Shown: positions 35,506 through 45,176, numbered from the stretch's first letter. The stretch is 64,000 bases of DNA from Pedobacter suwonensis (GCF_900111825.1 NZ_FOJM01000018.1:1-64000), one strand, 5' to 3'. Notes: a model not told the origin generated them from the sequence alone. Numbers and translations: made by a program.

Positions 35506-36654
35506 GTGATTAAAGAACGATTGGTACAGGCTGTTTATAGCGGCACGGCTAAAGTCGGGTAATCCGTCTGTATAAGTCGCATTTATTCCATTGGTAATGA
35601 TCACAAATCCAAATTTATGTTTAGGACTAAAAAACATCGTACTGTGTAAACCATAGGCTGAGCCGGTATGCCCTTTTAGCTTAACTCCCGGTATCAAATC
35701 ATCTGCAGTCATGATGGCTAAACCATAGCCCTCATCAGCACTTAGCGCCGTTTGCATTATTTTCGCACTTTTTCTGTTTATTATTTTCACGCCATCTGAT
35801 GTTCCGTAGTTCATGTGCATGATCATATATCTGGCCAAATCATGAGCAGAAATTTTCATTCCGCCGGTTGGCGAAAAAACAGGCGTAGTGTAGCCCATTA
35901 CATAATTGGCAATCTCGGTTCGCCTCGGCGCATAAGCATTTGATGACAGTGTATAACTTTTACTATCAGGATGGTATTCATACAGTTTTACAAAACGTGT
36001 ACTATCTAAAGAGTCAACACAATACCCTGCATAAAGATCCAACGGCTTTATGATATGTTGTTTTATATAGTTATCAAAGCGTTCACCAGATATTTTTTCG
36101 ATAACAGCACCAATCATATTAAAGTTAAGGTTACAATAATCAAATTTGCTTCCCGGGGCATAATCGTTATAACATTTGGCCCAGTCTGGATTTTTATCAG
36201 GATTGATCACATCTAAATTTAAATATCCCTGCGAATCGTTTAAACCGGAAGTATGTGATAATGCCATTTTTAAGGTAATTTTCTGATCGGGAAATTTTGG
36301 GTTCCTGACTTTAAAACCCACCAGCTCTCCAAAATCATCATCAAGCGAAATTTTACCTGCCTCTACCAGCTGCATGATGGCAGTTGCCGAAAAAGACTTG
36401 GAAATGGAAGCAATTCTGAAAATATCCTGGTTGTTTAATGGGGTCTGATGCTCCAGATCCTTTAAACCGAAAGAGTGGTTATAAATTATCCGGCCATTTT
36501 TTACCACAGCCACTGAAGCCCCAACTGCATTGTATTTTTCCATTACCGATTTAAAATCTGCTTCAGCTTTTTCCTGCTGTGCCTGAACTGCTGAGCTTAA
36601 CCCAACGATTAGTAGTAGTAGTAGTAGTAGTGCATAAAAGTATTTAAATTTCAT
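35497..36654 (-). CDS. Class C beta-lactamase-like serine hydrolase
   Basis: Starting at ATG 36654, the protein (385 aa) has a signal peptide with a run of seven leucines, then the catalytic motifs of the penicillin-binding protein/beta-lactamase class C fold: SISK (S82, K85), a Tyr-x-Asn motif in DYCNLN, and HTGSAYG near the C-terminus. These enzymes act in the periplasm as esterases, peptidases or beta-lactamases; resistance cannot be inferred from the sequence. The start at 36678 would add MFILSCKL. The leucine run is encoded by a (CTA) repeat discussed separately. Confidence 0.85.
   Translation of the reverse strand: MKFKYFYALLLLLLLIVGLSSAVQAQQEKAEADFKSVMEKYNAVGASVAVVKNGRIIYNHSFGLKDLEHQTPLNNQDIFRIASISKSFSATAIMQLVEAGKISLDDDFGELVGFKVRNPKFPDQKITLKMALSHTSGLNDSQGYLNLDVINPDKNPDWAKCYNDYAPGSKFDYCNLNFNMIGAVIEKISGERFDNYIKQHIIKPLDLYAGYCVDSLDSTRFVKLYEYHPDSKSYTLSSNAYAPRRTEIANYVMGYTTPVFSPTGGMKISAHDLARYMIMHMNYGTSDGVKIINRKSAKIMQTALSADEGYGLAIMTADDLIPGVKLKGHTGSAYGLHSTMFFSPKHKFGFVIITNGINATYTDGLPDFSRAAINSLYQSFFNHLK
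36611..36632. repeat. Trinucleotide microsatellite in a signal-peptide coding region
   Basis: The plus strand reads AGTAGTAGTAGTAGTAGTAG plus two more bases, seven near-perfect triplets. On the coding strand this is a CTA run that encodes consecutive leucines in the hydrolase signal peptide. Confidence 0.9.
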
Positions 36655-36718
36655 AAGCTTGCAGGATAAGATGAACATAGACCGTATAGTAGAAAAAGTT
36701 CTGAAGTATTTCAGGAAA

Positions 36719-37180
36719 TTATTTGTCGTCGTTTACTTCCAGCCAATGGCCATCCGGATCTTTAAAATAAATCTGTTTTACACCATCAACGCGAAGCGTA
36801 ATGCCTTTTTCTTTTCCGGCCCAATCTTCAAAGCTGATGTTTTTGGCGTTTAGTTTTTTTACAAAATCATCAATTGATGGAACGCTGAAACATAAGTGCC
36901 CGTTTTTGTCGAAAGTTTCATTGCCTTTTGCACCCTGTATCAGGTGAAGCTGTCCGGCGGGTCCTAAAGTAAACCAGGTATGCCGGTTATCTTTAAAAGG
37001 TTCAGGAATTATTTTAAGGTTGAATACACTTTGGTAAAAAGTAGTGGCTTTGCCCAGATCTGACACATAAACAGCGATGTGATTTAAAATAGCGGGTGTG
37101 TTTTCGGTTTTATTTTGTGCCATGGTTTTTTGAAAAATAACAGACAATAGCATGCCAGCGGTCAGGATGATTTGTTTCAT
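36719..37180 (-). CDS. Exported VOC (glyoxalase-like) protein
   Basis: The 153-residue protein starts with a signal peptide (MKQIILTAGMLLSVIFQKTM then AQN) and continues with a vicinal-oxygen-chelate fold: HIAVYVSDLGKATTFYQSVF, then GHLCFSVPSIDDFVKKL and a terminal YFKDPDGHWLEVND. Candidate metal ligands are the first His and the Glu of WLEV. VOC proteins include lyases, dioxygenases and binding proteins, so the role is open. It is transcribed alone on the minus strand. Confidence 0.8.
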   Translation of the reverse strand: MKQIILTAGMLLSVIFQKTMAQNKTENTPAILNHIAVYVSDLGKATTFYQSVFNLKIIPEPFKDNRHTWFTLGPAGQLHLIQGAKGNETFDKNGHLCFSVPSIDDFVKKLNAKNISFEDWAGKEKGITLRVDGVKQIYFKDPDGHWLEVNDDK

Positions 37181-37203
37181 GCCTAAATATCACACTTAAA
37201 TGC

Positions 37204-37503
37204 GAATATTGGTAATTTAAGTGCTTGCGTCATGGCTTATTTACAAATGAAAAGGTTTTATTAGTGTCAGCTGGTAACAGCAGACACCACGGAAAAAATA
37301 TGATGCAAAAAACCTGTCGCTTAGGTTGATCTCTATATCATAAATTGTTCCTCAGAAAGCAACATTTTAATAAAAAAGGTCTTAGCGAGACGCTAAGACC
37401 AGAAAAGAATATTAATAATTTAAGTGCTTGCGTCATGGCTTTTTTACAAATGAAAGGGTTTTATCAGTGTCAGCTGGTAACAGCAGACACCACGGAAAAA
37501 AAA
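37204..37503. repeat. Direct repeat pair, about 97 bp each
   Basis: Two near-identical copies (37204-37300 and 37407-37503) run from GAATATT through TAAGTGCTTGCGTCATGGCT to ACACCACGGAAAAA. Each ends in a hairpin, GTGTCAGCTG/CAGCAGACAC (37264-37287 and 37467-37490). A related perfect hairpin, GTGTCAGATG/CATCTGACAC, lies at 38548-38571. Confidence 0.8.
37378..37400 (-). terminator. GGTCTTAGCG hairpin, first copy
   Basis: Perfect 10-bp stem GGTCTTAGCG/CGCTAAGACC around AGA. On the minus strand it is followed by six T residues. It is a repeat of the hairpins at 37504-37526 and 38588-38610. Confidence 0.65.
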
Positions 37504-37526
37504 GGTCTTAGCGAGATGCTAAGACC
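37496..37526 (-). terminator. Terminator after the aldo/keto reductase gene
   Basis: GGTCTTAGC(G/A) arms form the stem at 37504-37526 and, on the minus strand, eight T residues follow. It lies about 70 bases past the reductase stop codon. An extra half arm, CGCTAAGACCAG, is at 37535-37546. Confidence 0.75.
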
Positions 37527-37597
37527 AGATCAAACGCTAAGACCAGATCATTCTAACAAAGTAAAAAAGATTCGTCGCTGCACTGAGAATGACAATG

Positions 37598-38428
37598 TTA
37601 ATTTGCCAAACTTTCAAATTCTTCCTGAGTCAATTCAATTTCTGCAGCTTTTAAGTTTTCTTTTAAATGTTCTACAGATTTTGTTCCGGGAATTAAAAGG
37701 ATATTTGATGATCTTTTTAACAACCAGGCCAGAGCAATCTGAGCGGTAGTGGCTTTATGTTTTTCGGCAATCGCTTTAATTTTATCTGCTAATTTATGCG
37801 GACCAGAAGCTAAAGGGAACCATGGGATAAAGGCCAGACCTTGTTCTGCCGTAAAATCTAAAACACGCTCCCATTGCCTGTTGCCAAGGTTGTATAAATT
37901 TTGAACAGAAACTACAGGAAGAATATCCTGAACCTGCTTAATCTGATCAATGGTTACTTCTGACAAACCCACATGTTTTATTTTACCTTCCTTAACCGCT
38001 TCGGCCACCGGAGCCAGGGTTTTGGCAACCTCAATATTCGGATCAATGCGATGCAGTTGCCATAAATCGATTGAATCTACTTTTAAGCGTTGCAAACTGC
38101 CTTCAATATCCTGTCTGATTTTTTCAGGTGTTCCATTAGGTACCCATTTATTAGGGCCTGGGCGGTCGAACCCACCTTTGGTAGCAATAAAAAGGTCTTT
38201 TTGAAAAGGTGATAAGGCATCTGCAATAAGCGATTCATTAAACTTCGGCCCGTAAGCTTCTGCAGTATCAATAAAATTAACGCCATTTGCTACTGCTTCG
38301 CGCAAAACGGTTATTGCATTTTCGCGGTCTGCCACCTCTCCAAAAACACCGTTACCCGTTAACTGCATGGCGCCATAACCTAAACGGTTAACCTCTAACC
38401 CGCCAAATTTAAATGTTGTTTTTCCCAT
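37598..38428 (-). CDS. Aldo/keto reductase
   Basis: The 276-residue protein has the AKR TIM-barrel signatures: GVNFIDTAEAYGP (about residues 49-61, catalytic Asp and Tyr), the lysine in FIATKGGFDRPG, and IDLWQLHRIDPN with the active-site His. The C-terminal LLIPGTKSVEHLKENLKAAE binds NADPH. Family members reduce aldehydes and ketones with NADPH. It is a single-gene unit with strong terminator-like hairpins downstream. The natural substrate is unknown. Confidence 0.9.
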   Translation of the reverse strand: MGKTTFKFGGLEVNRLGYGAMQLTGNGVFGEVADRENAITVLREAVANGVNFIDTAEAYGPKFNESLIADALSPFQKDLFIATKGGFDRPGPNKWVPNGTPEKIRQDIEGSLQRLKVDSIDLWQLHRIDPNIEVAKTLAPVAEAVKEGKIKHVGLSEVTIDQIKQVQDILPVVSVQNLYNLGNRQWERVLDFTAEQGLAFIPWFPLASGPHKLADKIKAIAEKHKATTAQIALAWLLKRSSNILLIPGTKSVEHLKENLKAAEIELTQEEFESLAN

Positions 38429-38581
38429 TTTATTTCAGATATAATGATAAATTCTACGATAAAGATAACCACAGGTAAATCGCATTGTTTTCCAAACGAA
38501 TTTTATGATAAATAAATGAGGAACTAATGTACTCACTAAACTAATACGTGTCAGATGGTAACATCTGACACCACTGATAGT

Positions 38582-38610
38582 AAAAAAGGTGTTAGCGGGA
38601 CGCTAAGACC
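38582..38610 (-). terminator. Second hairpin after the RND operon
   Basis: GGTGTTAGCG/CGCTAAGACC (38588-38610) is a third copy of the GGTCTTAGCG hairpin; six A residues on its left give a T-run on the minus strand. It backs up the terminator at 38631-38667. Confidence 0.6.
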
Positions 38611-38630
38611 AGAAAGAGAAGCTAAGGCCA

Positions 38631-38667
38631 GAAAAAAAAAGGCTGCTCCGGATTGGGGAACAGCCTT
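38631..38667 (-). terminator. Terminator of the RND efflux operon
   Basis: On the minus strand AAGGCTGTTCC pairs with GGAGCAGCCTT around CCAATCC, and a run of ten T residues follows. It is 55 bases after the outer-membrane factor stop codon. Confidence 0.85.
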
Positions 38668-38721
38668 ACAGAATATAAGGATTACTTTACTATGCTTTAT
38701 GGTTTTCCATGCTGGTGCTTC

Positions 38722-40155
38722 CTATTTCCAGCCGCCGCCAAGTGCCTGGTAAATATCTACTACAGCATTTAATTGTTGTTTTTTGGTTTCAATTAGCTCC
38801 AATTTTGATTGCAAAGCATCACGCTGGGTCATCAATACTTCAAAATAATCAGCTCGTGCCGCTTTAAACAAATCGTTCGAAATATCGATGGATTGTGTAA
38901 GGGCGGTAACCTGTTTGGATTTGAGATCGTAGCTTTTTTGCAGGTTGCTGATTTTCGACATCTGGTTGGCTACTTCAATGTAACCGTTTAAAATGGCTTT
39001 TTCATAATCAAAAACAGCTTGTAATTGCTTTGCATTTGCAGAAGCGTATTCTGCCTTGATGGCGTTTCTATTGATCAGCGGTCCGGCCAGATCTCCTGCC
39101 AGCGAATAAATCAGGGATTCTGGTGTTCTCAGTAAGTAAGAAGGATTAAAAGCCTGATAACCGATAGCCGCAGAAATTCCCAATGATGGATAAAACTGGG
39201 CCTTAGCCACTTTCACATCCAATTTAGCCGCTGCAAGCTCATACTCCGCTTGTTTAATATCAGGGCGATTGGCCAGCAATTGCGCTGGTAAACCCGTGTG
39301 TACGGTTGCCGGCACCAGATCAGTAAAGCTTGATTTATCCCTGATAATGGGCTGAGGGAAACGGCCTAACAGAAAATTAATTTTGTTCTCGTTTTCAATA
39401 ATATCCTGTTGAATATCAAATTCCAAACTTTTAGAACTCAATACTTCTGCTTCAAATTTGCGTACAGCCAGTTCGTTTACCCTCGTGGCTTGCTTTTGAA
39501 TTTTCATCAACTCCAGTGCATTGCTTTGAAGTTCGATATTTTTTCTCACGGTTTCCAACTGATTATCAGATGCCAGTAATTCATAGTATGAATTTGCGAC
39601 TTCAGCAATTAAATTGGTGATTACAAAATTCTTACCTTCAACCGTAGACAGGTAATGATTAATGGCTGCTTTTTTAGAATTACGCAGTTTATGCCAGATA
39701 TCGGCTTCCCAATTGGCTTGTAAACCAAAACGATAATCAGGCAATACTTCCGGCACACCTTTGCCCGGTGTAATTTCTGTAGAAGCATCGCCCGCACCTG
39801 AACTGGTATAACGGCCAACTTTATCCAAACCTGCTCCTACACCATAGGTTACATTCGGCAAAAGTTCGCCCTTTCTGGCCTTTATTTCATTTTTGGCTAT
39901 TTCAATGTCCTGAAGGGTAATATTCAGCTCCTGGTTATTCTTCAGTGCCGTATCAATCAGGTTGATCAGATTGGGATCGGTAAAAAAGTTACGCCATTGT
40001 ATACTGGCAGAACTCAGGGTATCCTGCGAGCCGTTAAAGCTCACAGGGGTATTTCTATTTTCGGCACGTTGGGCTACTTCCGGCAGCTTACAGGCGGTAT
40101 ATGCAGCGCATATCAACACCAGTCCAAGGCCTTTATATAATTTATTCTTAAACAT
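38722..40155 (-). CDS. NodT-family outer-membrane efflux lipoprotein
   Basis: From ATG 40155 the protein has a lipoprotein signal (ending AAYTAC, lipobox) and then the two outer-membrane factor repeats, with IQWRNFFTDPNLINLIDTAL and ALKNNQELNITLQDIEIAKN near the N-terminus and LLANRPDIKQAEYELAAAKL in the second half. It forms the TolC-like trimeric channel of a tripartite pump. Its start overlaps the stop of the permease gene by eight bases. The order adaptor, permease, channel is the normal one. Confidence 0.9.
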   Translation of the reverse strand: MFKNKLYKGLGLVLICAAYTACKLPEVAQRAENRNTPVSFNGSQDTLSSASIQWRNFFTDPNLINLIDTALKNNQELNITLQDIEIAKNEIKARKGELLPNVTYGVGAGLDKVGRYTSSGAGDASTEITPGKGVPEVLPDYRFGLQANWEADIWHKLRNSKKAAINHYLSTVEGKNFVITNLIAEVANSYYELLASDNQLETVRKNIELQSNALELMKIQKQATRVNELAVRKFEAEVLSSKSLEFDIQQDIIENENKINFLLGRFPQPIIRDKSSFTDLVPATVHTGLPAQLLANRPDIKQAEYELAAAKLDVKVAKAQFYPSLGISAAIGYQAFNPSYLLRTPESLIYSLAGDLAGPLINRNAIKAEYASANAKQLQAVFDYEKAILNGYIEVANQMSKISNLQKSYDLKSKQVTALTQSIDISNDLFKAARADYFEVLMTQRDALQSKLELIETKKQQLNAVVDIYQALGGGWK

Positions 40156-43100
40156 TATTCTCAATTTCTTCAGTTAACGGATGTTCTTCCTCAATTTTGA
40201 TCAGCTTGTGTTTTGCTGCAATTGATCCGAATATATAATATAAGCCAGGGATCACGATTACCCCGAAAATGGTACCGAAAAGCATACCGCCGGCAGCGGC
40301 AGAACCAATGGTACGGTTACCAATTTTACCCGGACCGGTGGCAATCATCAACGGAATCAGACCGGCAATAAAGGCGAACGAAGTCATTAAAATCGGACGG
40401 AAACGCACGCTTGCCCCTTCCATTGCCGCCTTAAGCACGCTTGCCCCCTGGCTTTGGCGCTGTGTGGCAAATTCCACAATCAATACCGCATTTTTACCAA
40501 GTAAACCAATTAACATGACCATGGCTACCTGGGCGTAGATATTGTTTTCCAAACCCAATAACTTAAGGAACAGGAATGCACCAAAAATACCAGCAGGTAA
40601 AGAAAGGATTACGGAAAGTGGCAGGATGAAACTTTCATATTGTGCAGCCAATACCAGGTAAACAAAACCTAAACAAATCAGGAAGATGTAAATGGCTTCG
40701 TTACCTCTTGATACCTCATCTTTAGAGATACCTGCCCAATCGATACCAAATCCCCTTGGTAAGGTTTTCTGTGCTACTTCGGTAATGGCTTTGATGGCTT
40801 CGCCTGAACTGTAACCCGGTGCGGCCTGTCCGCTGATCTCAGAGGCGTTGTACATATTGTGACGCGTAATTTCAGACAGACCATAAACCCGGCGCATTTT
40901 AATAAAGGCCGAGAAAGGTACCATTTCATCTCGGCTGTTTTTAACCGAGAGTTTTAAAATATCTTCTGGTAAAGCCCTGTATTGAGGTAAAGCCTGTACA
41001 ATTACCTTATATTGGCGATCATATTTAATAAAGCTGGTTTCGTAGTTACTGCCGACAAAAGTAGATAGCGTATTCATCGCGTTATCAATACTCACGCCTT
41101 TTTGCTGTGCAATATCGTTATCCACATCCAGCATATATTGAGGGAAACTGGCACTATAGAAAGTAAATACAGACGATAGCTCTTTGCGTTTGTTCAGCTC
41201 GCGTACAAAATCATTGCCCACGGTTTCCATTTTTTTGTAATCGCCGCTACCTGCTTTATCCAGCAAGCGAAGTTCGAAACCGCCTGCAGCACCATAACCC
41301 GGTACTGCCGGTGGCTGGAAAAATTCGATAGTTGCACCTGGTATAGATTTTGACTTCTCATCCAATTCTTCAATAATCTCCTGCGCAGAATGTTTACGCT
41401 CACTCCAATCTTTAAGGTTAATTAAACAGGTACCTGAGTTAGATCCTGTACCTTCGGTCAGGATTTCGTATCCGGCCAGAGAGGAAACCGATTTAACACC
41501 GTCAATATCTTCGCACATTTTCTGCAGTTTCTCGGCAATCTGATCGGTACGTTCCAAAGTCGATCCCGGAGGGGTTTGAATAATGGCGTAAACCATTCCC
41601 TGGTCTTCGTTAGGAATAAAGCCTGAAGGCACGCTTCCGCTTAATGCCCAAACACCGAAACAAAAGGCTACCAATACCCCGAAGGTTAACAACCTACGGC
41701 TTACCACCCTGCTCAATACAAATTCGTATTTGCCTGATAATTTACCAAAACCCCGGTTAAAGCCATCCAGAAAACGATCAATTAAGGTTTTCTTTTTTGC
41801 CGTACCATGATTGTTTTTAAGCATAATGGCACACAACGCAGGTGTAAGTGTTAACGCTACAATACCTGAAAGGATAATGGCCGTGGCCATGGTAATGGAA
41901 AACTGGCGATAGAAAATACCCACCGGTCCAGACATAAACGCTACCGGAATAAATACCGAGGCCATTAAGAAGGTAATGGCAATAATAGCACCCCCGATCT
42001 CTTTCATGGCCTGTTGTGTAGCTTTTAACACCGAAAGATGCCTGTCATGCTCCATCTTCGCATGCACCGCCTCAATTACCACAATGGCATCATCTACTAC
42101 CACCCCAATGGCGAGTACCAATGCAAACAAGGTAATCAGGTTAAGTGTAATGCCAAAGAACTGCATAAATACAAATGTTCCGATCAATGATACCGGTACA
42201 GCAATAGCCGGAATAAGGGTTGACCGCCAGTCGCCAAGAAATAAGAATACCACTAAACCTACCAGGATAAAGGCCTCAACCAGTGTATGGATAACCTTTT
42301 CGATAGATGCATCGAGGAATTTGGAAACGTCGTAACTGATCTCGTAATCTAAACCTTTTGGAAAGGATGCCGATTTGATTTCGGCCATTTTGGCCTTCAC
42401 ATCTTTAATAACCTGGCTGGCATTACTGCCGTATGATTGTTTTAAAACAATTGCAGCGGATGCTTTTCCATTTAAGGTTGAATATAAGTTATAAGCAGAA
42501 GCACTAAAATCTACATCGGCAATATCTTTTAAGCGGAGCAACTCGCCATCAGGAGTAGCCCTTACCACGATATTTTCGTAGCCTTCTTTGGTATTAAAAC
42601 GACCTGAATATTTGAGTACATATTCGAAAGCCTGCGAACGTTTACCTGAACTCTCTCCTGTTTTACCAGGCGAAGCTTCTAAACTTTGCTCGTCAAGCGC
42701 TTTCATCACTTCATCAACCGAGATTTTATAAGCCTGCATACGGTCGGGTTTTAACCAGATCCGCATCGCATAATCCCTATCACCCAAAATATCGGCAAAA
42801 CCTACACCATCTACCCGTTTAAGTTCTGAAAGCAGGTTGATATCGGCATAGTTATACAGAAAGTTCTGATTCATTTTAGGATCTTTACTGTATAAGTTGA
42901 TATACATCAGCATGTTTGGCTCTTCGCGGGTAATTTTTACGCCCTCGCGGATAACCAGGGGCGGCAGCTTGTTGGTTACAGCAGCCACACGGTTCTGTAC
43001 GTTAAGCGAAGCCTGATTGGGATCGGTACCTAAATTAAATACCACCTGTATCGAGGCTTCGCCGTCATTACCCGCATCAGATGCAATGTATTTCATGCCC

Positions 43101-43318
43101 GGTACACCGTTAAGCGCACGCTCAAGCGGAATAACGACAGATTTAATTAAAAGTTCATTATTCGCTCCCGGATATTCTGCAGTGATGTTCACTTTGGGAG
43201 GAGATATGGTTGGAAACTGTGTAACAGGCAGGTAGCTAATGGCCAACACCCCTAAAAACACAATAACCAGTGATATTACGATAGAAAGGACTGGCCTTTG
43301 TATGAATTTACTAAACAT
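40148..43318 (-). CDS. RND (HAE1-type) multidrug efflux permease
   Basis: The 1056-residue protein has the classic AcrB-like layout: a first membrane helix (RPVLSIVISLVIVFLGVLAI), a large periplasmic domain, a six-helix block containing VLAIGVVVDDAIVVIEAV with the two proton-relay aspartates, and a duplicated second half ending in MLIGLLGKNAVLIVEFATQR. It exchanges protons for drugs or other amphipathic compounds. It is followed by the outer-membrane factor (overlap of eight bases) and preceded by the adaptor gene (23-base gap). The substrate range cannot be read from the sequence. Confidence 0.95.
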   Translation of the reverse strand: MFSKFIQRPVLSIVISLVIVFLGVLAISYLPVTQFPTISPPKVNITAEYPGANNELLIKSVVIPLERALNGVPGMKYIASDAGNDGEASIQVVFNLGTDPNQASLNVQNRVAAVTNKLPPLVIREGVKITREEPNMLMYINLYSKDPKMNQNFLYNYADINLLSELKRVDGVGFADILGDRDYAMRIWLKPDRMQAYKISVDEVMKALDEQSLEASPGKTGESSGKRSQAFEYVLKYSGRFNTKEGYENIVVRATPDGELLRLKDIADVDFSASAYNLYSTLNGKASAAIVLKQSYGSNASQVIKDVKAKMAEIKSASFPKGLDYEISYDVSKFLDASIEKVIHTLVEAFILVGLVVFLFLGDWRSTLIPAIAVPVSLIGTFVFMQFFGITLNLITLFALVLAIGVVVDDAIVVIEAVHAKMEHDRHLSVLKATQQAMKEIGGAIIAITFLMASVFIPVAFMSGPVGIFYRQFSITMATAIILSGIVALTLTPALCAIMLKNNHGTAKKKTLIDRFLDGFNRGFGKLSGKYEFVLSRVVSRRLLTFGVLVAFCFGVWALSGSVPSGFIPNEDQGMVYAIIQTPPGSTLERTDQIAEKLQKMCEDIDGVKSVSSLAGYEILTEGTGSNSGTCLINLKDWSERKHSAQEIIEELDEKSKSIPGATIEFFQPPAVPGYGAAGGFELRLLDKAGSGDYKKMETVGNDFVRELNKRKELSSVFTFYSASFPQYMLDVDNDIAQQKGVSIDNAMNTLSTFVGSNYETSFIKYDRQYKVIVQALPQYRALPEDILKLSVKNSRDEMVPFSAFIKMRRVYGLSEITRHNMYNASEISGQAAPGYSSGEAIKAITEVAQKTLPRGFGIDWAGISKDEVSRGNEAIYIFLICLGFVYLVLAAQYESFILPLSVILSLPAGIFGAFLFLKLLGLENNIYAQVAMVMLIGLLGKNAVLIVEFATQRQSQGASVLKAAMEGASVRFRPILMTSFAFIAGLIPLMIATGPGKIGNRTIGSAAAGGMLFGTIFGVIVIPGLYYIFGSIAAKHKLIKIEEEHPLTEEIENNV

Positions 43319-43341
43319 AAATTAAGTATAGAGGGTTTAGA

Positions 43342-44424
43342 TTATTCTGTTTTCAATCTCAATTGTTTCAATACTTCCTGAGGTTGCTGAAATTTAAAGG
43401 CAATTTTATCATCGTCCTTAACCTTTTGTACGCCTTCAAGCAGAATTTTATCTTCAACGGTAATGCCATCGCCCACGATGTACAAATCAGGAAGATCGCC
43501 CGCGATGGTAATTACCCTAGAGTGTACCTTATTATTTTTATCCACTACAAAAACATAGGTTTTGTCCTGGATATCGTAAGTGGCTTTTTGCGGGATAATG
43601 ATGGCATTTTTTAGTGGTACGACCATATGAACCTTACCTGTCTCGCCGTTTCTAAGCAGGTTATCGCTGTTGTTGAACCTTGCCCTGAAAGCAATATTTC
43701 CGGTTTCGTTATCAAACTCGCTTTCAATAACTTCTACTTTACCTTTTGCCTTTAGAAATTCGCCGTTTGCCAATAATAAACTCACTTCTTGCTGACCTTT
43801 TGCTTTCGCAGCACTCTGGTAGTTTAAATATTCAGGTTCTGACACATTGAAATATGCAAAAACCTGGCTATTGTCTGACAGGCTGGTTAATAAAGCCCCC
43901 TCATCAACCAAACTTCCCAATTTTAAAGGGATACGATCGATCGTACCATCGAAAGGTGCCCTGATTTCGGTATTAGACAGGTGGAATTTCGCCAGAGAAG
44001 TTTCGGCGTTTGCCGATTGCAGCTTTGCTTTGGCCATGGCCAGCTCATTTTTGGAAACGATATTTTTATCTGAAAGTAATTTGGTGTTTTCCAGTTCGAT
44101 TTGAGCCGATTTGGTTTCTGCCTGTGCCTTTAACAATTCAGATTGTGCTGCTTTAGGCATAATTTTAAACAACAACTGGCCTGCTTTTACATGCTGGCCT
44201 TCATCTACATAAATATTTTGGAGATAACCCTTTTCCTGGGCCCTAACTTCGATATTCCGAACAGATTTGATCTGCGAAACATATTCTTTGGTAAAGGAGG
44301 TGTCCATTCGTACGGGGGAAGTTACCGCGTAAGTGGCTACTTCTTCTTTTTCTTCTTTCTTCGAGGTGCAACTTGTTGCGTAAAGCAAAGTAAACAAGCC
44401 TAAGCACATGAGAACTCTTTTCAT
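43342..44424 (-). CDS. RND efflux periplasmic adaptor lipoprotein
   Basis: The 360-residue protein has a lipoprotein signal (MKRVLMCLGLFTLLYATSC), a biotinyl-lipoyl domain (EVRAQEKGYLQNIYVDEGQH then VKAGQLLFKIMP), a helical hairpin, and the second lipoyl half (IRAPFDGTIDRIPLKLGSLV). It bridges the permease and the outer-membrane factor. It is the first gene of the operon. A palindrome about 180 bases upstream is a candidate operator; no regulator gene is adjacent. Confidence 0.9.
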   Translation of the reverse strand: MKRVLMCLGLFTLLYATSCTSKKEEKEEVATYAVTSPVRMDTSFTKEYVSQIKSVRNIEVRAQEKGYLQNIYVDEGQHVKAGQLLFKIMPKAAQSELLKAQAETKSAQIELENTKLLSDKNIVSKNELAMAKAKLQSANAETSLAKFHLSNTEIRAPFDGTIDRIPLKLGSLVDEGALLTSLSDNSQVFAYFNVSEPEYLNYQSAAKAKGQQEVSLLLANGEFLKAKGKVEVIESEFDNETGNIAFRARFNNSDNLLRNGETGKVHMVVPLKNAIIIPQKATYDIQDKTYVFVVDKNNKVHSRVITIAGDLPDLYIVGDGITVEDKILLEGVQKVKDDDKIAFKFQQPQEVLKQLRLKTE

Positions 44425-44960
44425 TTTTTTGGAGTGGTTTTAATCTGATTTATTTTTTCTCTAATTAGTTTCCGTGGGTAACCATTTATTTATGAAAAGC
44501 ATTCCACAACCGGTTTATAGATGCTTTTTTGATTTCAATAAATGATGGTTACGCAATGATTTAATTCGATAGCGAAATAAATACAGTTTTATGAAGTTAT
44601 AATGAAGTTGAACTTCAGGTTTAGGCAGGAAAAATTGTATTTAGAAACAGAAATACAGGGTTTTAAACTATATTTTAAATCGGTTTACTTACTGTAAACA
44701 CTTTGATTTCAACCAAAAAGCACAATATGAATGATGTTTTTTATTTTTTAAAGCATGAAACAACGTCTTTTTTTTCGTTGTATTTGCGTGTAAGGACAGG
44801 TGAAGGGTTTTCTCCATCACCTTGATTATATAAGTAATGGCCGCTAAAAAGACAATATATCCTTAACCTTTACAGAACAGTATATTTACATTAAAGCTTT
44901 ATTTTAGTGCAAAGAAAACCAGCCATTTTTTGTTTGATAATCAGATTAAAGCGGTATAAT
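44425..44960. other. Long upstream region of the RND operon
   Basis: About 535 bases without a convincing gene. It contains TGAAGTT-G-AACTTCA (44603-44617) and the half-site ATGAAGTTAT (44591-44600). The rest is AT-rich and shows no other structure. Confidence 0.5.
44591..44617. promoter_or_regulatory. Candidate operator of the RND operon
   Basis: TGAAGTT/AACTTCA is a perfect inverted repeat around one G, preceded 12 bases earlier by a half-site. It lies about 180 bases upstream of the adaptor ATG. The pattern is like a TetR- or MarR-type site; the regulator is not encoded nearby. Confidence 0.4.
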
Positions 44961-45110
44961 ATGGAAAACGAAATACAATCTGACAGGGACATCCAATGCG
45001 AATTCCTTAATATTTTTAAATTTATATGGGCAGCTTGTGGCATAGCGCCGTTAGGTGAAATTTCTGCAGGTTCTGAACCAGAAATGCAAATTCTTAATTT
45101 ACACAAATAG
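44961..45110 (+). CDS. Doubtful small ORF, 49 aa
   Basis: ATG 44961 opens MENEIQSDRDIQCEFLNIFK followed by FIWAACGIAPLGEISAGSEP. It is preceded by AT-rich sequence and has no known relatives that I recognise. An equally long frame exists on the other strand, so either may be chance. Confidence 0.25.
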   Translation: MENEIQSDRDIQCEFLNIFKFIWAACGIAPLGEISAGSEPEMQILNLHK

Positions 45111-45176
45111 TTTTTTTTGGCTAGCCGTTCATAAAAAATAAGTATAGGAACACTTTTTTAGTCTGCATTCATCTCC

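Noticed and set aside
44891..45106. Antisense frame opposite the 49-aa ORF
   Set aside because: Arises from the same AT-rich DNA; neither strand has family support.
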